51,636 nucleotides of DNA, taken from a bacterium OM1 bin76 (GTDB taxonomy: Bacteria > Actinomycetota > Acidimicrobiia > Spongiisociales > ZC4RG35). Under the pieces are notes generated by a model, which searched no databases, was not told where the DNA came from, and saw nothing but the letters and a program-made list of their open reading frames with translations. This document shows, one piece after another, positions 17,339 to 25,326 of this stretch. Position 1 is the stretch's first letter. Each line of letters starts with the position of its first letter. Made by a program: the position numbers and the translations under genes. The stretch is taken from contig MPNA01000021.1 of assembly GCA_002238785.1 (NCBI GenBank), positions 1 to 51,636 of the forward strand, read 5' to 3'.

Positions 17339-18081
17339 GGTCGCTGCAATTCCACTCGGAAGCGATACCGGTCGGCTCGATACCACAGCCGAACCCACTC
17401 CACCGGCCGCTGCGAGCGATCGAGAGACAGCCGGGACGCCATGAGGACAGGTGATCCCACCGACACCTCCAACAGGCCGGCGTGTGTTCCACCGGCGCGA
17501 ACCGCTTCGATGGTCTCCTCCGCGGTCGCCGGATGGGAAGCGGTCCGTTCCTCCATCATCCGGTACAGCGATTTGTTGTGCAGGTGGGAGGTGGTGAACT
17601 CCTCGTTTCCCATCACCCAGACCGGCAGGTAGCCGTGCTGAACCGCCATCGGGGTGTGGTCGGCGAGCAGCAGTCGCCGCACCTCGATCAGATCGTCGCC
17701 GCCGGCGCCCAGCGCCGACGCCGCTTCGGAAGGTCCGGGGACGATCCCCACCGAGAGAGTGCGGGCCGAAGGGATAAAGCCCCGGCTGGCCATGTCCTCA
17801 TGGAAGCCTGCCAGGCGGGTGACGGGCCGCTCGAAGCTGCGTTGGGCCACAAAGGTACCCCGTCCGGGGATCCGGTCCACCAATCCCTGGTCGCCCAGGC
17901 GTTCAAAGGCGGTGCGGACCGTGATCCGGCTGACACCGAACAACTCGGTGAGTTCACTCTCGGTGGGCAGTTGCTCGCCCGGCGCCCACTCGCCCTGGTC
18001 GATACCGCGCCGAAGTTGCTCCTTGATCTGGAACCACAGCGGAAGCGGACCACGTTGAAGATGCCGATCAAGCCCACTCAT
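17335..18081 (-). CDS. GntR-family (HutC/UTRA) transcriptional regulator
   Basis: A 248-residue DNA-binding regulator heading the minus-strand operon. The N-terminal winged helix has LWFQIKEQLRRGIDQGEWAPGEQLPTESELTELFGVSRITVRTAFERLGDQGLVDRIPGRGTFV, the canonical GntR pattern. The rest is a UTRA effector domain (RLAGFHEDMASRG near its start, YLPVWV-type core), which binds a small sugar-like ligand. It probably represses its own operon until the imported compound or its phosphate is bound. An inverted repeat ideal for a dimer lies 3 bases upstream of the start. Confidence 0.9.
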   Translation of the reverse strand: MSGLDRHLQRGPLPLWFQIKEQLRRGIDQGEWAPGEQLPTESELTELFGVSRITVRTAFERLGDQGLVDRIPGRGTFVAQRSFERPVTRLAGFHEDMASRGFIPSARTLSVGIVPGPSEAASALGAGGDDLIEVRRLLLADHTPMAVQHGYLPVWVMGNEEFTTSHLHNKSLYRMMEERTASHPATAEETIEAVRAGGTHAGLLEVSVGSPVLMASRLSLDRSQRPVEWVRLWYRADRYRFRVELQRP

Positions 18082-18083
18082 CA

Positions 18084-18099
18084 GTCATTATGTTATGAC
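18084..18099. promoter_or_regulatory. Candidate GntR operator at the head of the sugar operon
   Basis: A perfect inverted repeat GTCAT, six bases, ATGAC lies just upstream of the regulator start (18081). Reading on the minus strand, CATAAT inside it could be the -10 box, so a bound dimer would block transcription. The symmetry is seen; the protein-DNA match is inferred. Confidence 0.55.
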
Positions 18100-18201
18100 A
18101 AATAGCCAACCGGGATTGCTCTGAGGGGATATTTCTTTGGCAAATGTGGCAATGGAGCGGAGTAGAGCGGGAACCGGTGGCTCCGTATGGCCCCTTCATG
18201 A

Positions 18202-18686
18202 ATATCAACATGCGGTTGCGGGAACTTGTCCTGCCCTCTTGCCGACCTTGAAATAGACCATATAGTCCCGCAAGTAGCGGGAGGGTCGGACGCCTTCAAG
18301 AATATGCAAACCCTCTGCCGAACGTGTAATGGACGGAAAGCTGATCAAACCATCGACTACCGATCCCCAGAGCGTCGCCTAAAGGCTGAATCGGAGTGCC
18401 AGAGTGAATGGGAAATGCTCTTGGTCGCGAGGTCATTCGGTGAGTCCCTAGAACAGCACAAGTCAGTCTGGGTGACCTGCGGAGCGGTTGAGCGGCACGG
18501 GGACGATATAAGGCGTCAGTGGGTGTTTGCCGGCATTTGGTTGCCCATAGCTGAGCTGTTCGAGAGACTCAACGACGTCGTAACCCTCGAAGTTCTTGGA
18601 TTTGTATGAGGGCATCGAGAGGTCGGACGCCGAGGGAAATCATAGACCGTCAGATTGATCGCTTGCGAGCCGCCAGGGCCAGCTAG
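18202..18686 (+). pseudogene. Decayed HNH endonuclease, paralogue of 41961-42530
   Basis: From about 18226 the frame reads PLADLEIDHIVPQVAGGSDAFKNMQTLCRTCN, then DQTIDYRSPERRLKAES, nearly matching the intact HNH protein at 41961. The N-terminal zinc half (CxxC in the intact copy) is lost behind a stop at 18199. At the 3' end a stop at 18607 is followed in shifted frames by YEGIERSDAEG and then IIDRQIDRLRAARAS, which correspond to the intact C-terminus (YEGIEKSDVEWIIDLQIERLQAVRS). At least two frameshifts and a 5' loss make it non-functional. Confidence 0.8.
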
Positions 18687-18781
18687 CGAGAAGCATTCGA
18701 AAACTCCTGACCATCTGGTAGGGTGCTCCAGGACTCCCCAGGGATGATTTGCTGCACGTAGGAGTAAGGAAAGGGATTCCG

Positions 18782-19063
18782 TTGGCCGCAGAAACGAAGC
18801 TACCCCCTATCCATCCGGGTGAGATCCTCAACGAGGAGTTTCTCCTCCCCATGAACATCACTCAGTATCGACTGGCCAAAGCCATCGGAGTGGACGCCAG
18901 GGGGATTCACTCCATCGTCCACGGCGAGCAGGCCATCACAGCAGAGACGGCCTTGCTGCTGGCGCGCTTCTTTGGGAACAGTCCGGGCTTCTGGATGGGA
19001 TTGCAGAGCCAATACGATCTTGAAGTGGCTCAGGATCCCGGGGAGGTAACCGGTGGTTGGTGA
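18782..19063 (+). CDS. higA: HigA-type antitoxin (XRE, addiction module), apparently orphan
   Basis: A 93-residue HigA-family antitoxin: PPIHPGEILNEEFLLPMNITQYRLAKAIGVDARGIHSIVHGEQAITAETALLLARFFGNSPGFWMGLQSQYDL is the full family pattern, a helix-turn-helix followed by the short C-terminal helix. Start TTG 18782 has a strong AAGGAAAGG site eight bases upstream; an earlier in-frame TTG (18749) lacks one. Its toxin HigB normally sits directly upstream, but that space holds only the HNH pseudogene tail, and nothing HigB-like is visible downstream. It may therefore be a survivor of a lost module or act as a stand-alone repressor. Confidence 0.85.
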   Translation: MAAETKLPPIHPGEILNEEFLLPMNITQYRLAKAIGVDARGIHSIVHGEQAITAETALLLARFFGNSPGFWMGLQSQYDLEVAQDPGEVTGGW

Positions 19064-19273
19064 GGTGGACAGATTAGCTAGAGAACCCTCTGAACCGTCG
19101 CCGTTATCAAGGACGGCGACTCGGTAGCCGACGGGGATATCGACGGTGTGACGAGGCCCCATACTTCGTGGACCATCAGGTTGGGGGGACTGCCAAACCC
19201 CATATCCAAGGCCAAGTAGGCCTGGGTAGCATCGATTGCTCTCCTGATGGCGGGACCGCGGAGGGATAGTGAC

Positions 19274-20428
19274 ATGGCAGATAACACCGTACCAATCACT
19301 GGACAGGTTCTCGCTTGGACCCGTGAGGAGGCCGGCCTCACCCAGATCGAGCTTGCCGAGCGGGCTAAGTTAGCAGTGGAATTGCTTCAAGCCTGGGAGA
19401 CCGCGGAGTTACGTCCCACCAAAGGCCAGTTCAACAAGCTAGTGAGGATCTTGAAACGCCCATCGGCTCTACTCTTCCTCCCGGAGCCACCTGTCGAGGC
19501 GGGGATGCCTACCTCTCTGCGCAGCGCCCCTGCTCTTGGGAATCACAAACTTGGTCCCAAGGAAGCCCGCCAGATTCGGTGGGCGCGCAGGCTTCAGGAG
19601 CTAACCTCTTGGGTTCTTCGTGATGAAGGCTCACCCGAGGTACGCCTGTCTCAATACCGAACGAGCCGAGATCCAGTCGAGATTGCGATGTTCGAGCGTA
19701 AGCAGTCGGCCGTCTCAACTGCTGAGCAGCTCGGATGGAGGAGCGCTTCGGAGGCTTTTCGCTCATGGCGCGGCCACCTTGAGGAACAAGGGGTTCTGGT
19801 CATGCAACTCACAATGGGCAAGAACAACATCCGCGGATTCGGAGCGTGGGATGACTACGCACCCTTGGTTGCCGTCAATACTGCGTACCACCCGACCGCT
19901 CGGATATTCACCCTCTTCCACGAGGTGGCCCATCTTCTTACTCGCACCGACGCCGCTTGTCAAAGCTTTGTGTTTCCCGATCAGCAGGATGGGTCCATCG
20001 AGAGGTGGTGTGAGAGATTTGCGGCGGCGTTTCTCGTTCCTAGGAACAGTCTGAAGAAGGTCGCGGCAAAGTATGGAGTGACTGCCGCTTCACCGACCTC
20101 CCAACCCGACACCGCACGGCTCATCGCTAACAGATTCTCGGTGAGCACGCGTGTCACCGCGATTCGGCTCCAGGAAATCGGGCTCGCAGAACCGTGGCTT
20201 TATTCAGCCGTCGCCGCGCAATTCGCCGGAAACGACTGGAATGATTCGTCGGGGGGAGGTGTCCAGCCAGCCTCAAAGAAGCGAGTCGGCCAATTTGGGA
20301 CGCGGTTACCTAATACCCTTTTCGCAGCCGCGGATCGGGGGCGTCTGACGACTTGGGACCTTGCGGACTACCTCCAACTCAAGACTGGACAACTCGATGA
20401 TCTCAAGGGCTTGTTGAATGAACCTTGA
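19274..20428 (+). CDS. XRE-ImmA/IrrE metallopeptidase-type antitoxin (copy 1)
   Basis: A 384-residue protein with an N-terminal XRE helix-turn-helix (about 8-65, LAWTREEAGLTQIELAERAKL) and a C-terminal ImmA/IrrE (COG2856) domain with zinc motif HEVAH (about 216-220) in FTLFHEVAHLL, then ERFAAAFLVP. Such fusions act as antitoxins or regulators paired with PIN-type RNases. The partner here starts inside the last codons and is frameshifted. GGAGGG lies eight bases before ATG 19274, fixing the start. A second, diverged copy of the pair lies at 32286-33929. Confidence 0.85.
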   Translation: MADNTVPITGQVLAWTREEAGLTQIELAERAKLAVELLQAWETAELRPTKGQFNKLVRILKRPSALLFLPEPPVEAGMPTSLRSAPALGNHKLGPKEARQIRWARRLQELTSWVLRDEGSPEVRLSQYRTSRDPVEIAMFERKQSAVSTAEQLGWRSASEAFRSWRGHLEEQGVLVMQLTMGKNNIRGFGAWDDYAPLVAVNTAYHPTARIFTLFHEVAHLLTRTDAACQSFVFPDQQDGSIERWCERFAAAFLVPRNSLKKVAAKYGVTAASPTSQPDTARLIANRFSVSTRVTAIRLQEIGLAEPWLYSAVAAQFAGNDWNDSSGGGVQPASKKRVGQFGTRLPNTLFAAADRGRLTTWDLADYLQLKTGQLDDLKGLLNEP

Positions 20429-20927
20429 TGAGGTTGGGGTTTGGATCGTTGACTCCTCTTGCTCTGATCAAAGCAAAGACGATCGTGTCTGTGAGCAAAC
20501 AGTGGGATGCCTTCAAACATCTCGAAAAGATGGTTCTTGAGGGGCGGATCGCCCTGCCGCGACAGGTGATCAACGAGATGACCGAGATAGCGCATCCTTA
20601 CCTTCCCGGTGCCTGGGCGCCAGGAGTTCGGGGGCTTCTCCAGCACCCCTTGGATGCGGGATATAACCATCTTTCAAGAGTCATGAGGGTTGCCGGCGAC
20701 GTGGTGGACGCCAATAAGCCGGAGAAGACGCGGACCCTTGGGTCTTGGCGCTTGCACTGCACCTGAAGGTTGAGGGTCATTCCGTTTGTGTGGTTACGGA
20801 GGACGTCGTCGACCGAATCAGGATCTTGATAGCCACCGCGTGCCGCAGGCTCGATATCGATTGGTGTCCAGTTCGCAAGTTTCTCCGCCACTGCGGGATT
20901 CCCCTGCTCAATAGGAAAGAGGAGTAG
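20418..20927 (+). pseudogene. Frameshifted PIN-like RNase toxin (copy 1)
   Basis: Partner of the XRE-ImmA gene, beginning at ATG 20418 and overlapping its stop. Frame one gives VGVWIVDSS, the first PIN acidic strand. The next frame continues LIKAKTIVSVSKQWDAFKHLEKMV and LPRQVINEMTEIA up to DVVDANKPEK. The first frame then resumes with EDADPWVLALALHLKVEGHSVCVVTEDVV, the DxD and VTE core of PIN domains, ending LLNRKEE. Two compensating single-base shifts (near 20455 and 20720) break it, since the original frame has stops in between. A sequencing cause cannot be excluded, but the site is not a homopolymer. Confidence 0.75.
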
Positions 20928-20929
20928 GC

Positions 20930-21046
20930 CAAAACAGCAGGTCCGGCTTGAACCTTGTCGCTGATTTCGTGGCGTCCGACCCTTGAGCCAGTGGTTGAGT
21001 GGCTCGTTCCGCAGTCGCATCTGGCCACATCGTGCGAAGCGGCCAG
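20930..21046 (-). pseudogene. Remnant of a GNAT (TacT-type) toxin
   Basis: Immediately downstream of the TacA remnant, one frame reads LAASHDVARCDCG and the next EPLNHWLKGRTPRNQRQGSSRTCCFG. Together these match the conserved start of TacT acetyltransferase toxins, which have an HD....FdCG motif, then LDxWLxxRAxxNQxxGxSRT. A frameshift separates the parts, and everything after the first 40 or so residues, including the acetyl-CoA site, is missing where the PIN gene's 3' end begins. It is a truncated toxin. Confidence 0.65.
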
Positions 21047-21070
21047 TTAATTTGTCCCCTGTTATTGGGG

Positions 21071-21335
21071 TTACCCCTGGTCGAGCATCGAGCCCTCGGC
21101 CAGCAGTGCCGCGATCTTTGGCTTGGCTGTCGCCGGGCGTTTAAGCACCTCTTGAAGCTTCACCCAAGCCTCTGCAGACACAGCAAAGACCTGTGGGTCT
21201 TCGACAGCCGAGGCGACTGCACGGCTGACTACGTCCTCGCTTAGTGACATCCCGTTATCGCTCCGAACCTGACGCACGATCGTGTCCTGATGTGGCGCCA
21301 ATCCTTAAAGGTCCTCCGTTGGTATTTGTGGCCAT
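21071..21335 (-). pseudogene. Frameshifted TacA-type (DUF1778) antitoxin
   Basis: ATG 21335 opens a frame reading MATNTNGGPLRIGATSGHD that soon hits a stop. The adjacent frame continues TIVRQVRSDNGMSLSEDVVSRAVASAVED and FAVSAEAWVKLQEVLKRPATAKPKIAALLAEGSMLDQG. The second part is the typical DUF1778/TacA C-terminus, including the toxin-neutralising helix. One shift near 21290 disables the ribbon-helix-helix half. With the TacT remnant next door, this was a complete TacAT module. Confidence 0.7.
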
Positions 21336-21492
21336 GAGGATCAATGTACGCCGAACCGACGCGGGCGGCAAACGTATTAGTCCCATTTCTGGTGGGAGAG
21401 CTTGACAATTTGACCGGAGCCCTCAAAAGGAAACGGTTACCGTGCCGATACGCGGTTTAACTAACCGTGCGGGTTCTCTTCTTACTTGTGTT

Positions 21493-21506
21493 CCTACTTT
21501 CGTAGG
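21493..21506 (+). promoter_or_regulatory. Small hairpin just upstream of the MazE-like start
   Basis: CCTAC, four bases (TTTC), GTAGG is a perfect small inverted repeat. Its right arm overlaps the ribosome-binding AGGA of the antitoxin gene. It could be an operator half-site pair or an RNA hairpin that masks the ribosome site. Confidence 0.4.
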
Positions 21507-21515
21507 ATGAGCGGT

Positions 21516-21728
21516 ATGAAGATCACTGTCAGGCTGTCCAGCGAAGATCTCAAGTTTCTCGACAGCTACACGCGTGTTCACCAAGCGTCCCGGTCGGCTG
21601 CTGTACGGCGGGCCGTTGGGCTTCTCCGCCTGTCGGAGTTGTCATCAGACTACGCGGCGGCATTTGATGAGTGGGCCGATCATGGCCACAACGAGGCGTG
21701 GGATGCCACTGTTGCCGACGGGGTATAA
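21516..21728 (+). CDS. mazE: Ribbon-helix-helix antitoxin, MazE-like
   Basis: A 70-residue ribbon-helix-helix protein: MKITVRLSSEDLKFLDSYTRVHQASRSAAVRRAVGLLR is the DNA-binding N-terminus, and the acidic tail SDYAAAFDEWADHGHNEAWDATVADGV is the toxin-binding part found in actinobacterial MazE antitoxins. ATG 21516 has AGGA eight bases upstream. The following MazF gene starts 5 bases after the stop, but its frame is broken. The antitoxin itself looks intact. Confidence 0.8.
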   Translation: MKITVRLSSEDLKFLDSYTRVHQASRSAAVRRAVGLLRLSELSSDYAAAFDEWADHGHNEAWDATVADGV

Positions 21729-21733
21729 CAGCT

Positions 21734-22079
21734 ATGCGTCGCGGAGAAATCCGCGTCGTGAATCTCGGGGACGTCGTCGGAGTTGAGGCAACCCGGATCC
21801 GGCTGGCAGTGACCGTCAGCAGTGATGGCGCCAACACCACTGCGGCACGGCTTGGACGTGGAGTTGTCAGTAGTTCCTGTGACATCGAACACGAAACGGG
21901 TCTACCCCTTCCAAGTTCTGTTGGTTGCCGCCGAGACGGGACTAGACCACGATTCCAAGGCACAAGCGGAACAGGTGAGATCGGTCGCTGTCGAAAGGGT
22001 GGGCCATCTGATCGGTCACATGCCTGCAGATCTCATGGGCCAACTCGACGACGCTCTATGGCTCCACCTGGCCATCTGA
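21734..22079 (+). pseudogene. mazF: Frameshifted MazF endoribonuclease toxin
   Basis: From ATG 21734 the frame reads MRRGEIRVVNLGDVVGVEATRIRLAVTVSSDGANTTAARLGRGVV, the usual MazF N-terminus. The protein then continues in another frame as VVPVTSNTKRVYPFQVLLVAAETGL...KAQAEQVRSVAVERVGHLIGHMPADLMGQLDDALWLHLAI, the rest of a normal MazF. A single-base shift near 21860 disrupts an otherwise complete 115-residue toxin. The site is not in a homopolymer. In the intact family this enzyme cuts mRNA. Confidence 0.8.
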
Positions 22080-22299
22080 GTTCGGAGATCCGGGCCGAGG
22101 TGTCCGTAACTGTCAGGGGATAAGCGAAAGAAATCGCAGCCGAATTGTTTTCGGGGTCCACCACCGGGGTAGACCTGCTGTTCCCGGCACTGCCAGTCAT
22201 GCCCCAAGTCGTTAGGATGAGTCAACGAAATCGCCGACACTGGCCAGTGGCGGCAATGGGGCCGGAAAACGGCCACGAGAGATCTCCCAGGGGGTAGCC

Positions 22300-22737
22300 A
22301 TGTCCATCCGAAGGTTCACCGAAGTCGAGGCTTACCAGCATGCTGATGACGGTTACTACTACCGTCCCCTGGTCGCCGGGAAAGAACTGTTCTCCTATGT
22401 GGCCCATGTGCCTGCTGGCGGTTACATGCCCCCCGATGCGGAGGAGGCCGAACTGTTCGAACTTTCGCTGTTCATGCTCGAGGGAGACCTTGACGGGATC
22501 CTTGACGAAGACCGGGTGGCCCTGACTGCGGGGGATGCGCTGCATATTCCCAGGGGGATGCCCTTCGGAGTGGAGAACCGCGGTACTGCCACGGTCTCTT
22601 TCGTCCTCAGCTTCGCTCCGCCGCCGCCGGGGGTGGACCTTGAGAAGATGAAGGCGCAGGCCATCGAACGGGGTCGGAACGTGATCGAAGCTGGCGACGT
22701 CGAGGATGTGGTGGGCCCGGTCACCTTCCCCGGATAG
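22300..22737 (+). CDS. Cupin-domain protein
   Basis: A 145-residue single-cupin protein. The two cupin motifs are recognisable but divergent: ELFELSLFMLEGDLDGILDEDRVALTAGDALHIPRGMPFGVEN gives the second half of the barrel and the turn. The metal-binding His pattern is incomplete, so metal and catalytic function are doubtful. AGGGGG precedes ATG 22300. An alpha/beta hydrolase follows 30 bases later on the same strand and may be co-transcribed. Substrate unknown. Confidence 0.75.
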   Translation: MSIRRFTEVEAYQHADDGYYYRPLVAGKELFSYVAHVPAGGYMPPDAEEAELFELSLFMLEGDLDGILDEDRVALTAGDALHIPRGMPFGVENRGTATVSFVLSFAPPPPGVDLEKMKAQAIERGRNVIEAGDVEDVVGPVTFPG

Positions 22738-22767
22738 GCAAATCATGACGATCGCCGCAGTCGGCCG

Positions 22768-23778
22768 GTGATCAGCAGTAATACCGTGGGCTCGAAAGCA
22801 GCTTTTCGCGAACAGGACCGGTCCGTCAAGGTCGACGGCGCAACCTTGGCCGGAACTCTGACGCTTCCCACCACCGACGGACCGTGGCCGGTGACTCTTC
22901 TTCTGGGCGGCACGTTCTCCGACCTCCGAGACGCGGATGCGGATCCGAGGCGGAATCCCACAGCACCCAAGCGCGGCATGTACAAGATCTTGGCGCACGG
23001 GTTGGCACAAGCGGGCATCGCCAGTTTCCGGTTCGACCGCAGAGGCGCCGGTGAGAGCACCGGAGAATGGGAAGTGCAGCGCCCCCAGGAGGTCGCCGAC
23101 GCCGGCGCGGTGTGGCGCTGGGTCAGGGGGTTACCGGAGTGCAACGGAAAGGCTGGGATGCTGGGTCACAGCGCCGGCGCCTACGTGTTGTGCCGGGTGG
23201 CGCTCGAGGTCGGGCAACCAGATGCTGCTGTGTTGCAGGGCGCCCTGTACCGGTCTATTGCCGAACTACTCAAGTACAACTCCAGCCTGGTGCGCGACTA
23301 CATGCAGCTTGGGGAAGATCACACGATATGGGTCAGGGAAAACTCTTCCAAGGCCTACCAGGATGCGCTGATGCTGGATGCCACAGTCGCTGCCATCGAG
23401 AGCGGCGCCTCTGTCGCCGAAGCCGAGATCGACGGAGTGTTAAGGACCCGCGACCTCTCAAGTCTCCAATACGACCTGGACTTCCCACCCGAAGACCAGT
23501 TCCGGCTCCTGACCGCTCCGACGCTGGTTCTCCACACCTCGGAAGACCTGAATGTCCCGGTAGAGGACGCCTTCGACACTGTCCGCGCCCTATGGGCCGC
23601 CGGGAACCGGGATGTCGAACTTCGGATCCTCCCAGGTGGCAACCATTCCTTCCAATTCGACGCCGAGGACTACCAAACCCGGGTCCAGGAGAAGATCACC
23701 ATGCAGAACTTCGCCCGCCCGTTCGATCCGCTCTACCCGGCCGTCGCCATCGACTACCTGGCGCGAAGACTGGCCTGA
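22768..23778 (+). CDS. Alpha/beta hydrolase
   Basis: A 336-residue serine hydrolase of the alpha/beta fold. A strand with VTLLLGGTFSDLRDADAD forms the oxyanion region. FRFDRRGAGESTG precedes the nucleophile elbow GHSAGA. LHTSEDLNVPVEDAF supplies the acid, and LPGGNHSFQ the histidine. The start is GTG 22768. It resembles peptidase S9/acyl-hydrolase-like proteins without a signal peptide, so it is cytoplasmic. It follows the cupin closely, suggesting joint action on a small molecule. Substrate unknown. Confidence 0.85.
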   Translation: MISSNTVGSKAAFREQDRSVKVDGATLAGTLTLPTTDGPWPVTLLLGGTFSDLRDADADPRRNPTAPKRGMYKILAHGLAQAGIASFRFDRRGAGESTGEWEVQRPQEVADAGAVWRWVRGLPECNGKAGMLGHSAGAYVLCRVALEVGQPDAAVLQGALYRSIAELLKYNSSLVRDYMQLGEDHTIWVRENSSKAYQDALMLDATVAAIESGASVAEAEIDGVLRTRDLSSLQYDLDFPPEDQFRLLTAPTLVLHTSEDLNVPVEDAFDTVRALWAAGNRDVELRILPGGNHSFQFDAEDYQTRVQEKITMQNFARPFDPLYPAVAIDYLARRLA

Positions 23779-24053
23779 GCCTCTGCCGGATCGGGCCTTG
23801 CCTGATGTCTGTGAACGGTGTTGGCATGGCTGGCGCCTTACCTACGGGAGTAGCTATTCCCTTCTGAAGCGGGCTTCGTCGCCGGGAAAGGTCGAAATGT
23901 GCCGGAAACCGGTAGAAGAGCTGGCATTTTTCCGACAGATCTGAGGGGCCGGTCCAAACAAGCGGTGAAACCGGCGGGTACGGACGGGCGAGGAGAGATA
24001 GGACCGCAGCCTGTTTGCGGTGGCCTCCATGGGTAGGGGCGTTCCTTTTTGTG

Positions 24054-24080
24054 GAATGATAATGATTATCATTATCATTC
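24054..24080. promoter_or_regulatory. Near-perfect Fur-family box upstream of the metal importer
   Basis: A 27-bp interrupted palindrome with 13-base arms (left arm GAATGATAATGAT) around a central T. The inner 19 bases GATAATGATTATCATTATC match the classical Fur box except for the central base. It lies 57 bases before the binding-protein start. In Actinobacteria similar palindromes are also bound by Zur-type regulators, so Fur-family is certain but Fe versus Zn is not. Confidence 0.88.
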
Positions 24081-24117
24081 TGTAGAAAGCCACTTTAAGA
24101 TCTGTAGAAAGCCACTT
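24079..24117 (+). repeat. Two 17-base direct repeats between the Fur-family box and the start codon
   Basis: TCTGTAGAAAGCCACTT occurs at 24079-24095 and again at 24101-24117, with a 22-base period. The first copy touches the right end of the palindrome. This could be a recent local duplication of leader DNA or a paired binding site about two helical turns apart. Confidence 0.8.
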
Positions 24118-24136
24118 AGGAAAGGAAGCAACTTTC

Positions 24137-25309
24137 ATGACCGATTTGAAAGTTCCCAAATCATTGCTTGGGAGCATTCGAGGGTTTGCCGCCTTGACAG
24201 CATTGCTGTTGGTCATGGCCGCCTGTGGGGATGCCGAGAGCGACACCACCGAAGCTGCCGCTCCGGCCACCACCGCGGCGCCCGCCACCACTGCCGCTCC
24301 GGCCACCACCGAGGCGCCTACCGCTACGGCGGCCCCGGCCACGACCGCGGCGCCAACTACTGAAGCGCCGACCACCACGGCGGCGCCGACTACTACTGAA
24401 GCGCCGACCACCACCACTGCGCCGACCACCCTGACGGTCACCGACGGAAGCGGGCGGGAGATCACCCTTGACAGTCCCGCGGAACGGATCCTGTGCGTGC
24501 AGGACAACTGCACCGACCTCACCTCCGACCTGGGGATCGTGCCGGTCGCTATGCACCGCGGCGATGGTTGGGGTAGTTTCGCCGCCTACTACGGTGAGGG
24601 CGCCGCGGCCATTCCCGTGTTGGGCGATCGCATGTCGGTGGAGGAAGTCGCCCAGTATGAACCGGATCTGATCATCGGCCGGGTCGGCGAGGAAGAGGTG
24701 CGCGACGCCCTTGAGATCGTTGCTCCGGTGTACCTGGTGGACATCGGCGGCGTTGACGCCCTCGTAGATGGATGGGACGACGTCGGCTTTTTAACCGGTA
24801 GAGAGGCCGAGGCGGCGGAGGCCATCGCCCGCTTCTCCAGCAACGTTCAGACGCTGACGAGCAGCCTTCCCGCTGGCGCGGTTGAAACCAGGGTGGCCGT
24901 CGGGTTCGGTGACACCAACTGGATGATCTGGGATTCCTCTTCGTTCTGCCGCTTCCTCCATTCCGAAGGCGCCGGAACGTGTGTGTTCCCCGAACAGGAT
25001 GTCTCCGAGTGGGGGTCACCGGACAGCGAGTTCTCCTGGGAGTTCGTACTGGAAGTCGATCCCGAGGTGTGGGTGATGATCACCTGGCCCGGGAGCGCCC
25101 GCAAGGACACCGTCACCGCTGAGGTCTGGCTGCAGACCACTGCCCATCGCGAAGGCAGGGTGTGTGAAGAGGACTCGGCGGGTTCCTTCGGTCACGGACT
25201 GTTGATGCTCCAGTGGGCGTACCAGTGTTACCTGAACGCCGGATGGCCCGACCTCTACGATCACCCGGGCGATCTGTCGGTGTGGTTGCCGGCAGGTTCG
25301 GCGGGCTGA
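24137..25309 (+). CDS. Metal-chelate (FecB-type) substrate-binding lipoprotein
   Basis: A 390-residue lipoprotein: signal peptide ending VMAAC (about residue 32), a Thr/Pro/Ala linker to about 98, then a FecB/FhuD-like binding domain opening LTVTDGSGREITLDSPAERILCV. Later landmarks are EEVAQYEPDLIIGRVG and VDALVDGWDDVGFLTGREAEA, the usual helical backbone and second lobe. Together with the Fur-family box and the permease and ATPase genes that follow, it is a siderophore, heme or related metal-chelate receptor. AGGAAAGGA precedes ATG 24137. Ligand unknown; cobalamin cannot be excluded by the protein alone. Confidence 0.88.
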   Translation: MTDLKVPKSLLGSIRGFAALTALLLVMAACGDAESDTTEAAAPATTAAPATTAAPATTEAPTATAAPATTAAPTTEAPTTTAAPTTTEAPTTTTAPTTLTVTDGSGREITLDSPAERILCVQDNCTDLTSDLGIVPVAMHRGDGWGSFAAYYGEGAAAIPVLGDRMSVEEVAQYEPDLIIGRVGEEEVRDALEIVAPVYLVDIGGVDALVDGWDDVGFLTGREAEAAEAIARFSSNVQTLTSSLPAGAVETRVAVGFGDTNWMIWDSSSFCRFLHSEGAGTCVFPEQDVSEWGSPDSEFSWEFVLEVDPEVWVMITWPGSARKDTVTAEVWLQTTAHREGRVCEEDSAGSFGHGLLMLQWAYQCYLNAGWPDLYDHPGDLSVWLPAGSAG

Positions 25310-25326
25310 TCCCCAAAACCAAGTCA

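Noticed and set aside
19078-19275. Minus-strand small protein opposite the HigA/XRE-ImmA gap
   Set aside because: Two overlapping frames give a weak continuous reading (LALDMGFGSPPNLMVHEVWG, then VDIPVGYRVAVLDNGDGS) but no family is recognised and a frame break would be needed.
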